From contig OZ020589.1 of NCBI GenBank assembly GCA_963971535.1, forward strand, positions 68,115,239 to 68,179,238: a stretch of DNA of 64,000 bases, read 5' to 3'. The position numbers were made by a program, and so were the translations under genes. Origin of the DNA: Notolepis coatsorum (taxonomy: Eukaryota > Chordata > Actinopteri > Aulopiformes > Paralepididae). Of this stretch, positions 21,839-33,500 are shown in pieces. A model generated the notes under the pieces. It worked only from the letters and a program-made list of their open reading frames with translations. It had not been told where the DNA came from and ran no database searches. How positions within the stretch are numbered: position 1 is the stretch's first letter; each line of letters opens with the position of its first letter.

Positions 21839-23002
21839 ATGGATAAGGATAAGAAAAAGATTGGAAAGAAACAAGAAACAGCAATTCCAACGGCGCAGAT
21901 TGAAACACGTTCAAGAAAAATAACAGTCACCGACGCTGCGGCAGATCCGTTGGTGACAAGCCCCGACGAGGGGAATATAGAGGAGAATACACCGGGACCA
22001 ACGACTATTGTCCCCGAGAGGGAGACAATAGATGACAACATAACAGGAACGACAGGAAAAAGTACCGTGAGAGAAAAAGCAGGTGATTTTGAGAAGATAA
22101 TAGCAAACAAATCCATCGGATCCCTCACTGCACCCATATCATCAACTGACACAAGCAGTGCAATTACACCACCCGACTTCAACTCACTGACTATCCTGAT
22201 GAAAGAACAGATGGTCGCTTTCAAATTACACATCGATACTAAATTCAAACACATCGATGCTAAATTAGAAGAAGTTAAGAAAGCGGTCGCTGTACAGTCC
22301 GAGCGAATCACGACAGTGGAGAATACGGTGACAGATATTACACGGGCAGTCAAAGAGAACGAGAACACCATCAACGTTGGTATGACAGAGGTAACAAAGG
22401 AGATAAAAAGGGTGGAAGAGGCATGCCGGAGGAAAATACAAGAAGTTAAAGATGAAGCGATGGAGAGGCTACTCGAAACCCAACGCTACTACAAGCGAAA
22501 TAACATCCGCATTGTAGGACTTGATGAAGCAGTCAATTGCGCAGACGACAACTTTCCAACAGTGCTATCAGAGATTTTGGGTAACAACTTTCTAAACACA
22601 GTGCCGACAGTGGACCAAGCTTACAGAATCGGTACTCGGGATCAAAGAAGCAACGGGCCAAGAGTCATCATTGTTACTCTGCGGAAGACGGCAATAAGAG
22701 ATGACATCATCAAAATTGCTCGCAACCAAAGGGGAAAGCTGAAACATGGTGAAAACCCAATATTCATCTATGAGGATCTTTGCAAAGAGGCCATCGCTCG
22801 GCGTCTCCCCTACAAGGAGGTGATGCAGAAATTGTTCAAGTCTGGCCTCAGACCAAGGCTAGCATACCCGGCGCTATTATCGATCGTGGGCAGTGACAGC
22901 CGTAGGGTAGGATTACACACGCCTAAAGAAGCCGAGGAATACTGGAATCTACATGGAGCAGAACCCCCAAGGCAGAGCGAAACACTGTCTAAAAACAGAT
23001 AA
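21839..23002 (+). CDS. L1-like ORF1 protein
   Basis: This 387-aa protein is an RNA-binding chaperone that would coat the LINE RNA in the ribonucleoprotein. Residues 1-110 are a polar, disordered tail. Residues about 115-215 form a coiled coil (DTKFKHIDAKLEEVKKAV and following heptads) for trimerisation. Residues about 216-300 are the RRM-like domain (RYYKRNNIRIVGL). The last 85 form the C-terminal domain, with ARRLPYKEVMQKLFKSGLRP. This order is that of L1 ORF1p. The ATG used is the first in frame and follows a stretch of 5' UTR. The frame is uninterrupted. Confidence 0.88.
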   Translation: MDKDKKKIGKKQETAIPTAQIETRSRKITVTDAAADPLVTSPDEGNIEENTPGPTTIVPERETIDDNITGTTGKSTVREKAGDFEKIIANKSIGSLTAPISSTDTSSAITPPDFNSLTILMKEQMVAFKLHIDTKFKHIDAKLEEVKKAVAVQSERITTVENTVTDITRAVKENENTINVGMTEVTKEIKRVEEACRRKIQEVKDEAMERLLETQRYYKRNNIRIVGLDEAVNCADDNFPTVLSEILGNNFLNTVPTVDQAYRIGTRDQRSNGPRVIIVTLRKTAIRDDIIKIARNQRGKLKHGENPIFIYEDLCKEAIARRLPYKEVMQKLFKSGLRPRLAYPALLSIVGSDSRRVGLHTPKEAEEYWNLHGAEPPRQSETLSKNR

Positions 23003-24165
23003 GCCTTCTCATCTCTCTCTTTCTCTGTGTATATCAGTATTAGAATGACTTTATCCGGGCTCAACAAAAGTAGCAGATGATATGCATGCCGGCTACACCA
23101 AGGCATATTGTGTATAATATGATTCGTAATGCATTATATTTTCAGACCTCTGGTCTCCGTGGAGACAAGAATATATCATTGACAATAAGAACAATCTGGA
23201 ATATTCTGGGCTTATCGCTCGACTGCTCTGGGTCACTTAGAAATCTCCCGAAAATACTAGTAGTCATGAACCCTGGGTAGGAAGATCATTCTGGAACATA
23301 ACATCAGTCTGTTAGTATATACTAGTGTATTCTACAACCTTCTAGAATATAATGCACCATTACTGCAACTCTAACATTAACATCCGGTGTGTATAAGCAT
23401 AAGCATATGATCAATTGACTGAAGTTTAATCAGGCCTTAATAAGACTTAAAAAAAAAAAAATCAAACACACCTAAACGTATGAGCACAACAAGGTTATTC
23501 TAACAATTTAAATAATCACTCCACTGATGTAGAGATTGGCACATTGTAGCTCTAAAAGGCTCTGTTTTTCTCTTTTATCTAATTACTCAATTCTGTTCTA
23601 GTGGCTTCTCCACGTTGAGTTTTATTCTATCTCTCACTCCTTATTTTTTTTTTTTTTTCTCTCTTTTATCTTACATTGTTCTTTCCCATTGTTCTTCATA
23701 TTAAGGTGTTAATGTTTCTCTACAATCTTTTCCTTTTTTCTGATGTTTCCTACATAAGTTAGTAGAGGGTTCAAATGAATATATCGATGAAAGTTTATTC
23801 TTTTTTTTTCATTTTTCATAATATTTCATTACAGTAAGGGAAGGCGCAAGACCAAAAGCGACATTCTATTGTATTAGAATGAAAATGTTAGATCCTATGG
23901 CAATTAGCATAGGAAGATTAGGATTACAAAACTCAGTTTGGGCAATCCGGTGGCCTAAGGGAGGGAGTCATAAACGGAGGATGTGTTTTTGGAACACAGG
24001 CCTGTACGACTCTCTGGGTGAGGGGAAAAAAGGGGATTTTTATTTGTATATATATATGTTTTTAAGCTTGGCTCTCAACGGGACCTCAATAATTGGATGT
24101 ACATCTATTGTAGCTTCGCACTCCAGAAGCATTACCAAAAACTACACAAAAACATGCATAGATTA
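23003..24165. other. inter-ORF region of the LINE
   Basis: A region of about 1.16 kb without a supported gene separates ORF1 and ORF2. It is T-rich with several poly-T runs (23640-23665, 23800-23815) and an A run (23447-23462). This is longer than the short spacers usual in L1 elements, so some of it may be inserted sequence. No target duplication was found. Confidence 0.5.
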
Positions 24166-27100
24166 TGGCTAGTTTGAATATAATGATATGGAACACTGGT
24201 GGGATAAACAAACAACACAAACGCAAAAGCGTGCTCACACTGATGAAAAAGAACATGTGGACGTGGCTCTACTAAGCGAAACGCACATTTTAGAGGAAGA
24301 CATAGATACGTTAGAGGATAACACATACCATAATATTAGTCACTCTTCTTTTGGTACGAGAACTCGAGGTGTAGCCATAGTCGTCAGACGTAAGTTAAAT
24401 ATTGAATTAAAGGGGGTATGGTCGGATGCGGATGGGCGTATAACTATAGCTAGGATTGTACACAATAACAGGAAAATAGCGTTGGCAGCGGTATATGCCC
24501 CAAATTTGTACGAAGAGGGTTTCTTCACTACACTAACCGATGAAATGTTAAACCATCCCGATTACTCATTTATAATAGGTGCGGATTTTAATGCCATTTG
24601 GAATCCAAGGATGGACAAATCTTACCTCGCCTTTTCCAGCGAACAAAAAAATTAATCTAAAGCATTAAAGGATTGGTCAAAGATTACAGGTGTAAATGAT
24701 TTATGGCGTTCACTTAATCCCACGACCCGAAAGTACTCTTGTCGATCGGCGAGACATAACACATTATCCAGAATTGATTATGTCTTTGCATCCCCGAGAC
24801 TATTTGATAAATATGAAGTGGAAATGATACCCAATGCACTATCAGATCACTGTTATTTACTCCTAAAAGCAACATTTGGTATACTATCTTCCCGGGCCCC
24901 AAGATGGCGTTTTAATTCGATGCTGCTTAATAACAAGGAATTCATTACACAACTCAAAGAAGCTCTCACAGTATTCCTACGGGAGAATGCAAACTCGGTG
25001 CAAGACCCCAGAATAATATGGATGTCGGTAAAGGGTATGATCAAGGATTTCACTGATAGATTTTCCTCCATAATGCGCAAGAATCAATGCACAAAACTGT
25101 CTGAACTGGAAACGCTTTACTCAACGTTATTTAATTCTTTAAAATACAACAACTCAATTAGACTAGAAAATCAAGTTAACGTACTAAAAACAGAGATCAA
25201 TGCCATATACAGACAACAATCGGAAATGCAAATACGCAGCACAAGACAACAGCAGTACTCCCAAGGTTCTAAACCTAGTCACCTATTAGCCATGCGATTA
25301 AGAATTAATGCAAAATTTGCAGATATAACTGCCATTAGAAAACAACAAGTACTTGAAACAGACCCCAAAATAATAAACGATACATTCAAAGAATTCTACT
25401 CCGACTTATATAAATCAGAAACGACCTTTGATCAAAACAAAATGGACACATATATTAATCAAATTATTCTCCCTAAACTTTCGGAGGATGACGCTAAACA
25501 GTTAGAAACACCGATCACACTAGAGGAACTCAAGAAGGCCATATCCGAAATGAAAAATGGTAAGGCTCCTGGAAGAGACGGTATCCCATCAGAAATGTAC
25601 CTTTCTTGTTGGGACATAATTGGACCCTTATTACTAAATATGATCTTATACTCAGTCAAGGAGGGGAGCTTCCATAAACACGACAATATTGCACTCATTT
25701 CAGTCCTTCTCAAAAAAGACAAAGACCCCACCGAGTGCGGTAGTTACAGACCCTTAAGCCTCCTCGGAACCGATGTCAAACTGTACTCTAAGGTATTAGC
25801 CATCAGATTACAAAAGCATATGACGTCTTTAGTTCATCCGGACCAAACTGGCTTCATAAGAGGTCGTCTGATCACTGATAACATAAGACGAATACTGCAC
25901 GTACTAGATGCAGACAAAGAAGACACCATACCTAAGGCGATGCTGTCCCTGGATGCTATGAAAGCCTTTGACAGGCTGGAATGGTCGTATCTATGGGCAG
26001 TATTAGAAAGGATGGGGTTAGGAAAAGGATTCATTGATATGATTAAAGTATTATACAAAGACCCATCGGCCATGATTACAACAGGTACATTCATCTCCAA
26101 AATCTTTCCGGTATCACGCTCAGCCAGACAGGGTTGCCCTCTTAGTCCCAGACTATTCGATCTATCACTAGAGCCTTTAGCACAATATATAAGACAATCC
26201 CAATCCATAGAACCAATCGTAATCAAGGGCACACAAGATAAAATTAGTTTATATGCGGACGACGTAATATTGTTCATGCAAAGCCCCAACACCACATTGC
26301 CTCATCTACTCAAGTTGATTGAGAACTTTGGTGATTTATCGGGATTTAAAATAAATTGGCCGAAGTCGGCTTTCCTTCCACTTAACACCCATGCAAAAAA
26401 AGATACAACCCTCCCAGGTGAGATACCTATGGTAAAACATTTTAGATGCTTGGGTGTGGAAATATTTCCCACCATAAGACAAACGGTGAAGCACAATTAC
26501 ACAAAAATACAGAACAAAATCAAAGACGACCTGGACAGGTGGGCAAAACTTAAAAACTCAGTACAGGCAAGGGTATCAATAGTTAAGATGGATGTACTAC
26601 CTAGAATCAACTTCATCAGTTCAATGCTACCGTTACCCCCTCCAGAGGGTTACTGGAAAAGATTACACTCCTCCACATACAAATTTATTTGGAATAACAA
26701 ACCACCTCGCATAAAAAGATCCACCGCACAGAGATCAATGCCATATACAGACAACAATCGGAAATGCAATCATGGCAGTTCCAGATTTTTTCCAATATTT
26801 TAAGGCATACACATTAAGACCATTGACAATATGGTTTGATCCCCAGGCATTGGTATCCTGGAGAAAATTGGAAGAAAACATAGTAGCCCCACATAGACTG
26901 AAGGACATAGCACACACTAAACTACCAATCAAGCACTGTGAGCGGAAATTTGGCCCCATAATTACCCATGCAATCCGGATATGGCGTGAAACACAAAAAA
27001 AATATCCTAACCCACAAAAATGGCATAATCACACTCCCTTATTCAATAACAATGCACTCTTAATTGAAAAACGTCCTATAAGATTCCCTATATGGGAAGA

Positions 27101-27947
27101 GCGAGGCATACACTCATTAGGGGATATTTTTAACAACCAGGGTTTTTGTAGTTATGGAGAAATATGCACAAAGTTTAACCTCACCGGGTCCACATGGCTT
27201 TTTTACATACAGTTACAGCTATGTTTGAAGTCTCACGGTGTTCCATTAGACATACCAGTTGAACACCACAGATACCACAAATTCTTCTATGAAAGAGAGA
27301 CATCGAGAGGTTTTGTATCAGGTTTTTATTATCAATTACTAACGTCCTCGTATGAAACCCTCCAACTAGACTCTGTCTGGAGGAGGGATATACCAGACCT
27401 GGAAAGTGACTTTGATTGGCAAGGAGCATGGGCAAATGTCCGTCTTACATCAAGGAACCCGGACCATCAACAAATCAATCTTAACTATATTCACAGGACA
27501 TACTTGACTCCTATAAGACTGAACAGAATGGGTCTTAAACAAGACTCAAAATGCTCCCAATGTACAAATGGAGACGAAGGGACATTTATGCACATGTATT
27601 GGGACTGCCCACCAGTTAAGGCATTCTGGAAAGATGTGACCCATCAATTATCAAAACTCGTATCTTGGAATATACCAGTACACCCCTCTGTATTACTATT
27701 GAATGATGTTTTTGAGTTTGCAGTAAATCCACAGCTAAAGAGATTGGTTTTATCGGGTATCACAGTAGCTAAAAAACTGATCGCATCACGCTGGTTTCAA
27801 CCGGAAAAAATGTGCCGGAAGGTTTGGTTTCTTACATATCTCGATGTGATTTATCAAGAAATATCTACAGCAAGAATTCTGGGTCTCAACGAATCCAAAA
27901 TGTCAATGTGGTTAGAAGTGGTGGAGAGAATAAAAGCTAGCTTATAA
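24166..27947 (+). pseudogene. L1-like ORF2: endonuclease and reverse transcriptase, disrupted
   Basis: ORF2 nicks target DNA and primes reverse transcription there. The endonuclease starts at MASLNIMIWNTGGINKQ (24166), shifts frame near 24250, then continues with VALLSETHI, AAVYAP and GADFNAIWNP. An in-frame TAA stands at 24653. The same frame then reads through SRIDYVFAS and SDHCYL, the end of the endonuclease. The RT (about 25550-26400) has GKAPGRDGIPSEMY, DAMKAFDRLEW, ARQGCPLSP and the catalytic YADD (about 26255). At 26728-26769 a 42-bp copy of an upstream ORF2 segment replaces local sequence and shifts the frame. The C-terminus (26772-27947) keeps a CSQC...HMYWDC knuckle. Confidence 0.9.
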
Positions 27948-28275
27948 TGGTAGTGTCTGGTTAGGAGTGAGGGATAATGGAGGTACTATCCAAGGAGGGG
28001 TCCGGGAGGGGGGGGTTCGAGCTGGAGCATATGTGTGTAGGGTTTTAGATAATAGGTATTAGGGGTATATCCTGTATAAGGCATTGGTATAATTAGTAAT
28101 TTCGTTGGATATACACTGTATACGGTAAAATATTATTATAGACCTTTTTTTGTTTTCTGTTTCTGTACTTGCATGTCATTTTAGCCACCTTAATTGTTAG
28201 TTTCATTATGCATTGTGTGTTGAGTACTGACTTTTAATAATTTTTGTTTTGCAATAAAAAAAAATAAAAATACTC
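27948..28275 (+). other. LINE 3' UTR and A-rich tail
   Basis: The sequence after the ORF2 stop ends with gcaataaaaaaaaataaaaa. This combines an AATAAA signal with the A-rich tail expected of an L1-type retrotransposon. Confidence 0.75.
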
Positions 28276-28721
28276 TGCTCGCTCGCTCCGAGAGGGATGG
28301 AGATTTTTTGTAGCCCCAGGCAAGGCTGAGCGGTGTATGGAGCCTAGCTTGGGTATTTTTCAAAGTAAAGTCCCTATGACAATACTTAGTTTTTTAGATT
28401 CAAAGAGCTATGCTAAGCTCTTAGCTAAATCTTTTAGATGATTTTTTAAAAGAGTTTTTTATTGTTCTTTAAGCCATGTTGTTGTTTTTATATTATTACA
28501 TTTCCAAGACAAAATCTTTGTAACTTACTTTTTCTAATTAAACCAACTTTGTTAAAATGCTTTTACCAATTTGTGGACTACATTTTCTTGTGCTGCTCTA
28601 TCACAATGTTTCAAGACGCTGGCCGCGCCCTGCTTTCATCTGAGGTGACTATGTTCTGGTAGCCTGAAATACAGATTAAATCAATTGTTGGTTACTGCTT
28701 TTAGCTAAAGTTATATAAATG

Positions 28722-28771
<50 letters not shown>

Positions 28772-28776
28772 TATTT
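28276..28776. other. giant-element body between LINE and direct repeat
   Basis: No gene is recognised. It contains a (TA)n run at 28722-28768. The remainder is A/T-rich unassigned DNA. Confidence 0.5.
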
Positions 28777-28930
28777 GTTTAGCACCTCGCCGGGGGATAT
28801 CGAGCGGCCACAGGGTTCTATCTCTAATAGGAGTTGAGATAGATAGAGACACCTGTAGCTCTTATCATGGCGTCCCTGCGTTTGGGCTGGAATCGGTATA
28901 AGATAACAGCCGAATAAAGTAAACTAGAAT
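28777..28930 (+). repeat. direct repeat R, copy 1
   Basis: The 154-bp block starts gtttagcacctcgccggggg and ends aaactagaat. It recurs at 55379-55532, one base different as far as I see, and partly at 63246-63338. BEL copy 1 is inserted at its right edge. The continuation of the repeat (attgata) is found after that insertion at 37563. Confidence 0.9.
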
Positions 28931-30302
28931 TGTTACGAAGGATCAGATTAAACCGAATATATATATTTATTTATTGATATATATTGAGTAGTATTTGTAT
29001 ATCGTTTGATATCCCTTGTATATTCCTTGTACATATACACGGAATATCCCTTTAGCCTACTATAGCCCATAATAGTTCATTCTCTTATTGGACAAAAGGA
29101 CCAGGCGCCAGGGGACCAGCCCCTGACGTCAAGTTCAAAGGTACCGACGAGACATGTCCGTACTAGCCCCGGCTCCGCTCAGGGATACGGCTACCGAAAT
29201 GAGAGTGGCACTATTTGTTCACCGTGCATATAAATATGGCGCAAGTAAATGTAGAAGACCCTTAGTCCTTTACCCTTCTACTCAACTAAGTAACAGAACG
29301 TGAAGCCTCACCCACGATACCGCGTGCGGTGTAGTATGGCCTGTTTGGCCTTAGAATAGCATCGAGACCTCGTGCGAATTAATAGCTGAATTGTCAGAGT
29401 TTGGCACTGTACCGTCGAGTGCGACGTATTTCTATTAAGTAATAATAGTCTATCGTGTATGGTGCATCGTGCGGTTAGAGTTCTAAAGTGACCAGCATCT
29501 CCAACGCTTCCTCGTGTTATCTAGAGTCTTAACCAGGCTGGGCCGACCACATGGCGCCTTCATCCGAGGAGATCTAGACGAGGACCGAGGGACATGTACA
29601 CTGGATTACCTACCCGACGACTGCTGAGCCCTATGCGGCTGGAATATATTTGCTTTGGTACTGTGATTTGTGGAGCGGACAATCGCCGACGCCTGTGAGT
29701 GTTGGATTTACCCCCGAGAGGAGTCAAGTTGAGTCGGCGCTCAGAGAGACTGAGGTCGCCTAGCTTCTTCTTCATTGTGGAGCTACAGCCTACAAGAGAA
29801 CCAAGGTGTATTCATCTGCGGATCAAGAGTCTACTGCACTGTCTTCTGTACTTGAAGTCTCCCTAGATATCGTTGACCAGACGGTCTACTACCGACGGCT
29901 CTCCTACCCCCCCTGCCGGCTTACAACCGGGAGGACCCCTTCCAGAATATCCTGCTATATCATTAAGAGTACCATAGATCTAATTCCCTAAGAGCCAGGT
30001 TGTATACTTGCTTCCTGCGTAACCAGAGATTGGACATTCAGTGTTGATTTGCCTACGAGTACTCATTTGCCTTACAAGTGCATTCAAATCATAAATGTAA
30101 TAGTAACTATCATATGTACCTTTTGCTATATATTAAATATTTGATTATTACCTTTGTGTGGAACCGATTTCATTGTGGGAAAGTGTTCATCATATTTAGA
30201 TATCGTGTACTGTATGGCCAGTAGTTAAAGTACATAAAGCGGTAGTGGTTTAATGATACCATACTTATCAATACAGTCAGGGAATTGTACCCCTCAGTTA
30301 CA
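28931..30302 (+). repeat. BEL copy 1, 5' LTR
   Basis: It starts tgttacgaag and ends cagttaca. It has no reading frame of note. The AT-rich first 120 bp with atatatattta runs may hold the promoter, though no single TATA box stands out. Confidence 0.93.
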
Positions 30303-30304
30303 AT

Positions 30305-30321
30305 TGGTCCTTCGAGCCGGA
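30305..30321 (+). promoter_or_regulatory. primer-binding site for tRNA-Tyr
   Basis: The 17 bases tggtccttcgagccgga begin two bases after the 5' LTR. They are the exact complement of the vertebrate tRNA-Tyr 3' end with its CCA. This is a clean tRNA-primed site, unlike the self-priming Gypsy elements in the same window. Confidence 0.88.
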
Positions 30322-30518
30322 TGGTAATTAGTGTAATATTAATATAGTGGTATTAATATTGAAATGGCCTATGATGAACACTCCACAAAACGGTCCTCCT
30401 AAAGTAGAACGCCTGCAGCGTAGACGACAGCCACCTCAGTACTTAGAGGATTACGCTGCCAGTATACTACCTAGCCTTCTACAAACGGTAAACGCGGTAA
30501 AAGTAGAAAGTAAAATTA

Positions 30519-33500
30519 TGTCCGACCCTATCCTAACCAGGATACCCCGACCACAGAGGCCCTAGTGGGTTCTAATGTAACTGACCAAGCTCACGGTGGG
30601 GACCAGGAGGGAACTGACACGACTTTACCCCCCGCCAAGACCGAAGAAGTAGTCCCCGAAGAGCTCCGGGAGGAAGACAACCCTCCAGAGATGGAACTCT
30701 GCACGGAACAAGATGAGGAGAGCGCCGAGGAGATAGAGCTCCAGGACTCCCCGCAGGGGAACGCATCCCCAACGGGTACTGCCAGGAGCGGATCACCTCA
30801 ACCAGCGTCTTCCCCCAGCGAGGCAGAGAGGATGCTGGCACAGGCGTTCCTCGCCAGCCTAGCAGCCTCTACGGAGCGCGATCGACTCCAAGCACAGACG
30901 CTTAGCGAGCGCGAACAACTCCAAGCACAGACGCTTAGCGAGCGCGAACGCCTCCAAGCGCAGCAACGGGGCGACGAAGAGCGCATACGTCTGGAGATGA
31001 GACGCCTTCAGACGGAAGAGAATATGGCAAGAGACCGGGCCGACACCCAGCGTGCCGCTGCCGGTGCCCAAAGAGAAGCAGATCTCACCAAGCGCGAAGC
31101 CGAGCGCGACAGACTACAAGCCGAGCGCGACAGACTACAAGCGCAGCTAATGGAGCAGCTGATCACCAGGGCAACACCCCCTCCCTCCACAAGGGGTTCC
31201 AGGGCCTCGTCAAGACACGGGTCAAGGGCACCCTCCCCTAACCGATTAAGCGACCCTGAGCCCGACCACCAGAGAGAGCCTATACCCCCCTCCGAACTCC
31301 TTCCCCGACCGGTCCAAGTGAGACCCAGCTACAAGGAAGGAACGGCGGACACCGCGGAGAGGCTAAATAGACGACTACAGGATCTAGAAGACCTGGCAGA
31401 GGAAGAAGAGGGAGAAGAGGAGAGTCAAGCCCGACAGCAGCACATTACTCCACAGGACCAGGAGGTCCAGTACAGCCCAGGCTATACCCCCGCGGCTCTG
31501 CGCTACAGACCCCCGACTCTATTCACGGGTGAGCATGACGCACAACCAGTCCCGAGGAATAGTACCTGGACCAGCGGGCCATGGTACCCTGCCGGTACCA
31601 GCCCACCGAGAGGCGTAAGAGGAGACTCGCCCAGGAGGCCTCTCTTCCAACGCTCACCGATGTGCCAGCCATCCACGGCGTCATACATTGGCACACCGAC
31701 GTTTCCAGACTTCACCCATGAGAACCGAGCACAGTACACGGAGCTACGGATGTGCTTAGAGACAATGATGGTGGATGTAGCTGATGAACGCCACAAGTAT
31801 GCTATCCTATTGAAGCACCTGAAAGTGCCCAGAGCGCACAACATAGCGCTGGCCTATGCCACCTCTACTACCCCATACACAGCGGCTCTAGCAGCACTAG
31901 ACCAAAGATATGGACGTATATGGGATTACGTAATACAAGAGATAAGGCATATTGACCGCCTACCCCCAGCAACAGACAATCGCTCACTAGACGACCTGTC
32001 TATCAAAGTACAATCCCTGGTAGGGATGCTGGGGGCGCAACGAGAAAAGGGTATGCATGAACTATACGCAAACTCGAACGTCGAGAGGATTTTAGAGAAG
32101 CTGCCGCCCGCCCGACAGGAGCGCTTCAGGCGGCAAAGAGACCACCGTGATCCTAACGGTCCCGAGCCATCCCTCCTAGACCTAGCCGACTTCCTGGCGA
32201 GAGAAGTCAGCAGCCTACGGCTGTATACGTTCGTGCGGAGCACACCAAGCTCCAGAGAGGGACCTAGGAGAGCAAACGATGGCCGAAGATCGGTGACTGT
32301 CATGCACCAATCAGAATCAGTACCGAGCAGCAAGAACCACAGTACCCCCTCGATGAAAGAGAAGTGGAAGATGGTGTGCCCGTACTGCGAAAAGGAACAC
32401 TGGTTGTCACAATGTGACCTGTTCAAGAAGATGACCGCTGAAGAAGTGAGTCACTGGATAAAGTCCAACAGGCGCTGTTACCGATGTGCGCGCAGTCACA
32501 TGGCAGCCGAGTGCCGCCTCAAGAAGAGGTGTAGTCGGTGTGACGGAGCCCACCTAGATGTCCTACACGACAGTAACAGAAGAAAGCCTGCACCATCCAG
32601 CAGCACAAAGGCAAGTGTTATGTACATTGACCCCGCTAGCAGCAGCGGCGCCCAGGTGCTCTTAAAGGTGGTCCGCGTAACACTGAGTTACCAAGATAAG
32701 GTCATGGACACTTACGCCGTCCTTGATGACGGGTCAGAGAAGACCCTTCTCCTCGCGTCCGCTGCGGCCCAGCTGGGGCTGCGGGGGAGCGAGAACCAGA
32801 TGACGATTCGGACAATAAGAAGAGATCTAAAGACGATAAAGGGCGAGAATGTCTCCTTCACTATCGCAGCAAGCGGGCAGCCAGAGAGACGGTATAGGAT
32901 TACTAATGCTTTCACCAGCCAAGAAATAGGACTATCGCAGTACACCTACCCCATCACCAAGCTGATGGATAAATATGTGCACCTGCGTCAACTCCCTATC
33001 CCGCTCATAGACGGTGCCACCCCGACCCTGCTGATAGGCTGCGACCATGCAGACCTCATAGTCCCGATAGACCGGGTCCATACAGGACCCAGAGGTTGTC
33101 CTGCAGCAGTCGAGACCCGCCTAGGATGGACATTACAAGGCCCCCTCGCCAAGTCTCTTAACCGAACAGCAGCCACTAGCTGCCTCCACTCCGGAGCGAC
33201 AGAAGAAGACACCACACTCCTGCAGCATGTCGAGAGGCTATGGACACTAGAGACAATGCCCTTTAAGAACGAAAAGAAAGACATTCGTTCTAAGGAAGAT
33301 ATTTACGCTATAACCCTCCTCGAGCAAGGGACAAAGAGAGTCACAGTCAACGGAGTGATGAGATACGCAACTCCACTCCTGAGGCGAGAGGGAATACCCA
33401 CCTTTCACGCCACAAAAGAGGCGACGGAGCGGTATCTATTGAACACAGAGCGGCGCCTAGCCAAAGACCCCGCTCAAGAGGCTGTGTACCGCGCTGAGAT

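Larger units (their letters stand above)
21509..28275 (+). mobile_element. L1-like LINE, near full length
   Basis: The element has a 5' UTR of about 300 bp with a TATA-like tatataag (about 21660), ORF1, a long inter-ORF region, ORF2 with endonuclease and RT, a 300-bp 3' UTR and an A-rich tail (about 28251-28273). The 5' boundary is uncertain. The heptamer tactctg occurs at 21502-21508 and just after the tail (28274-28280) and is a possible but short target duplication. It belongs to the L1 group found in fish. It is a different family from the LINE that hosts the giant element. Confidence 0.82.
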
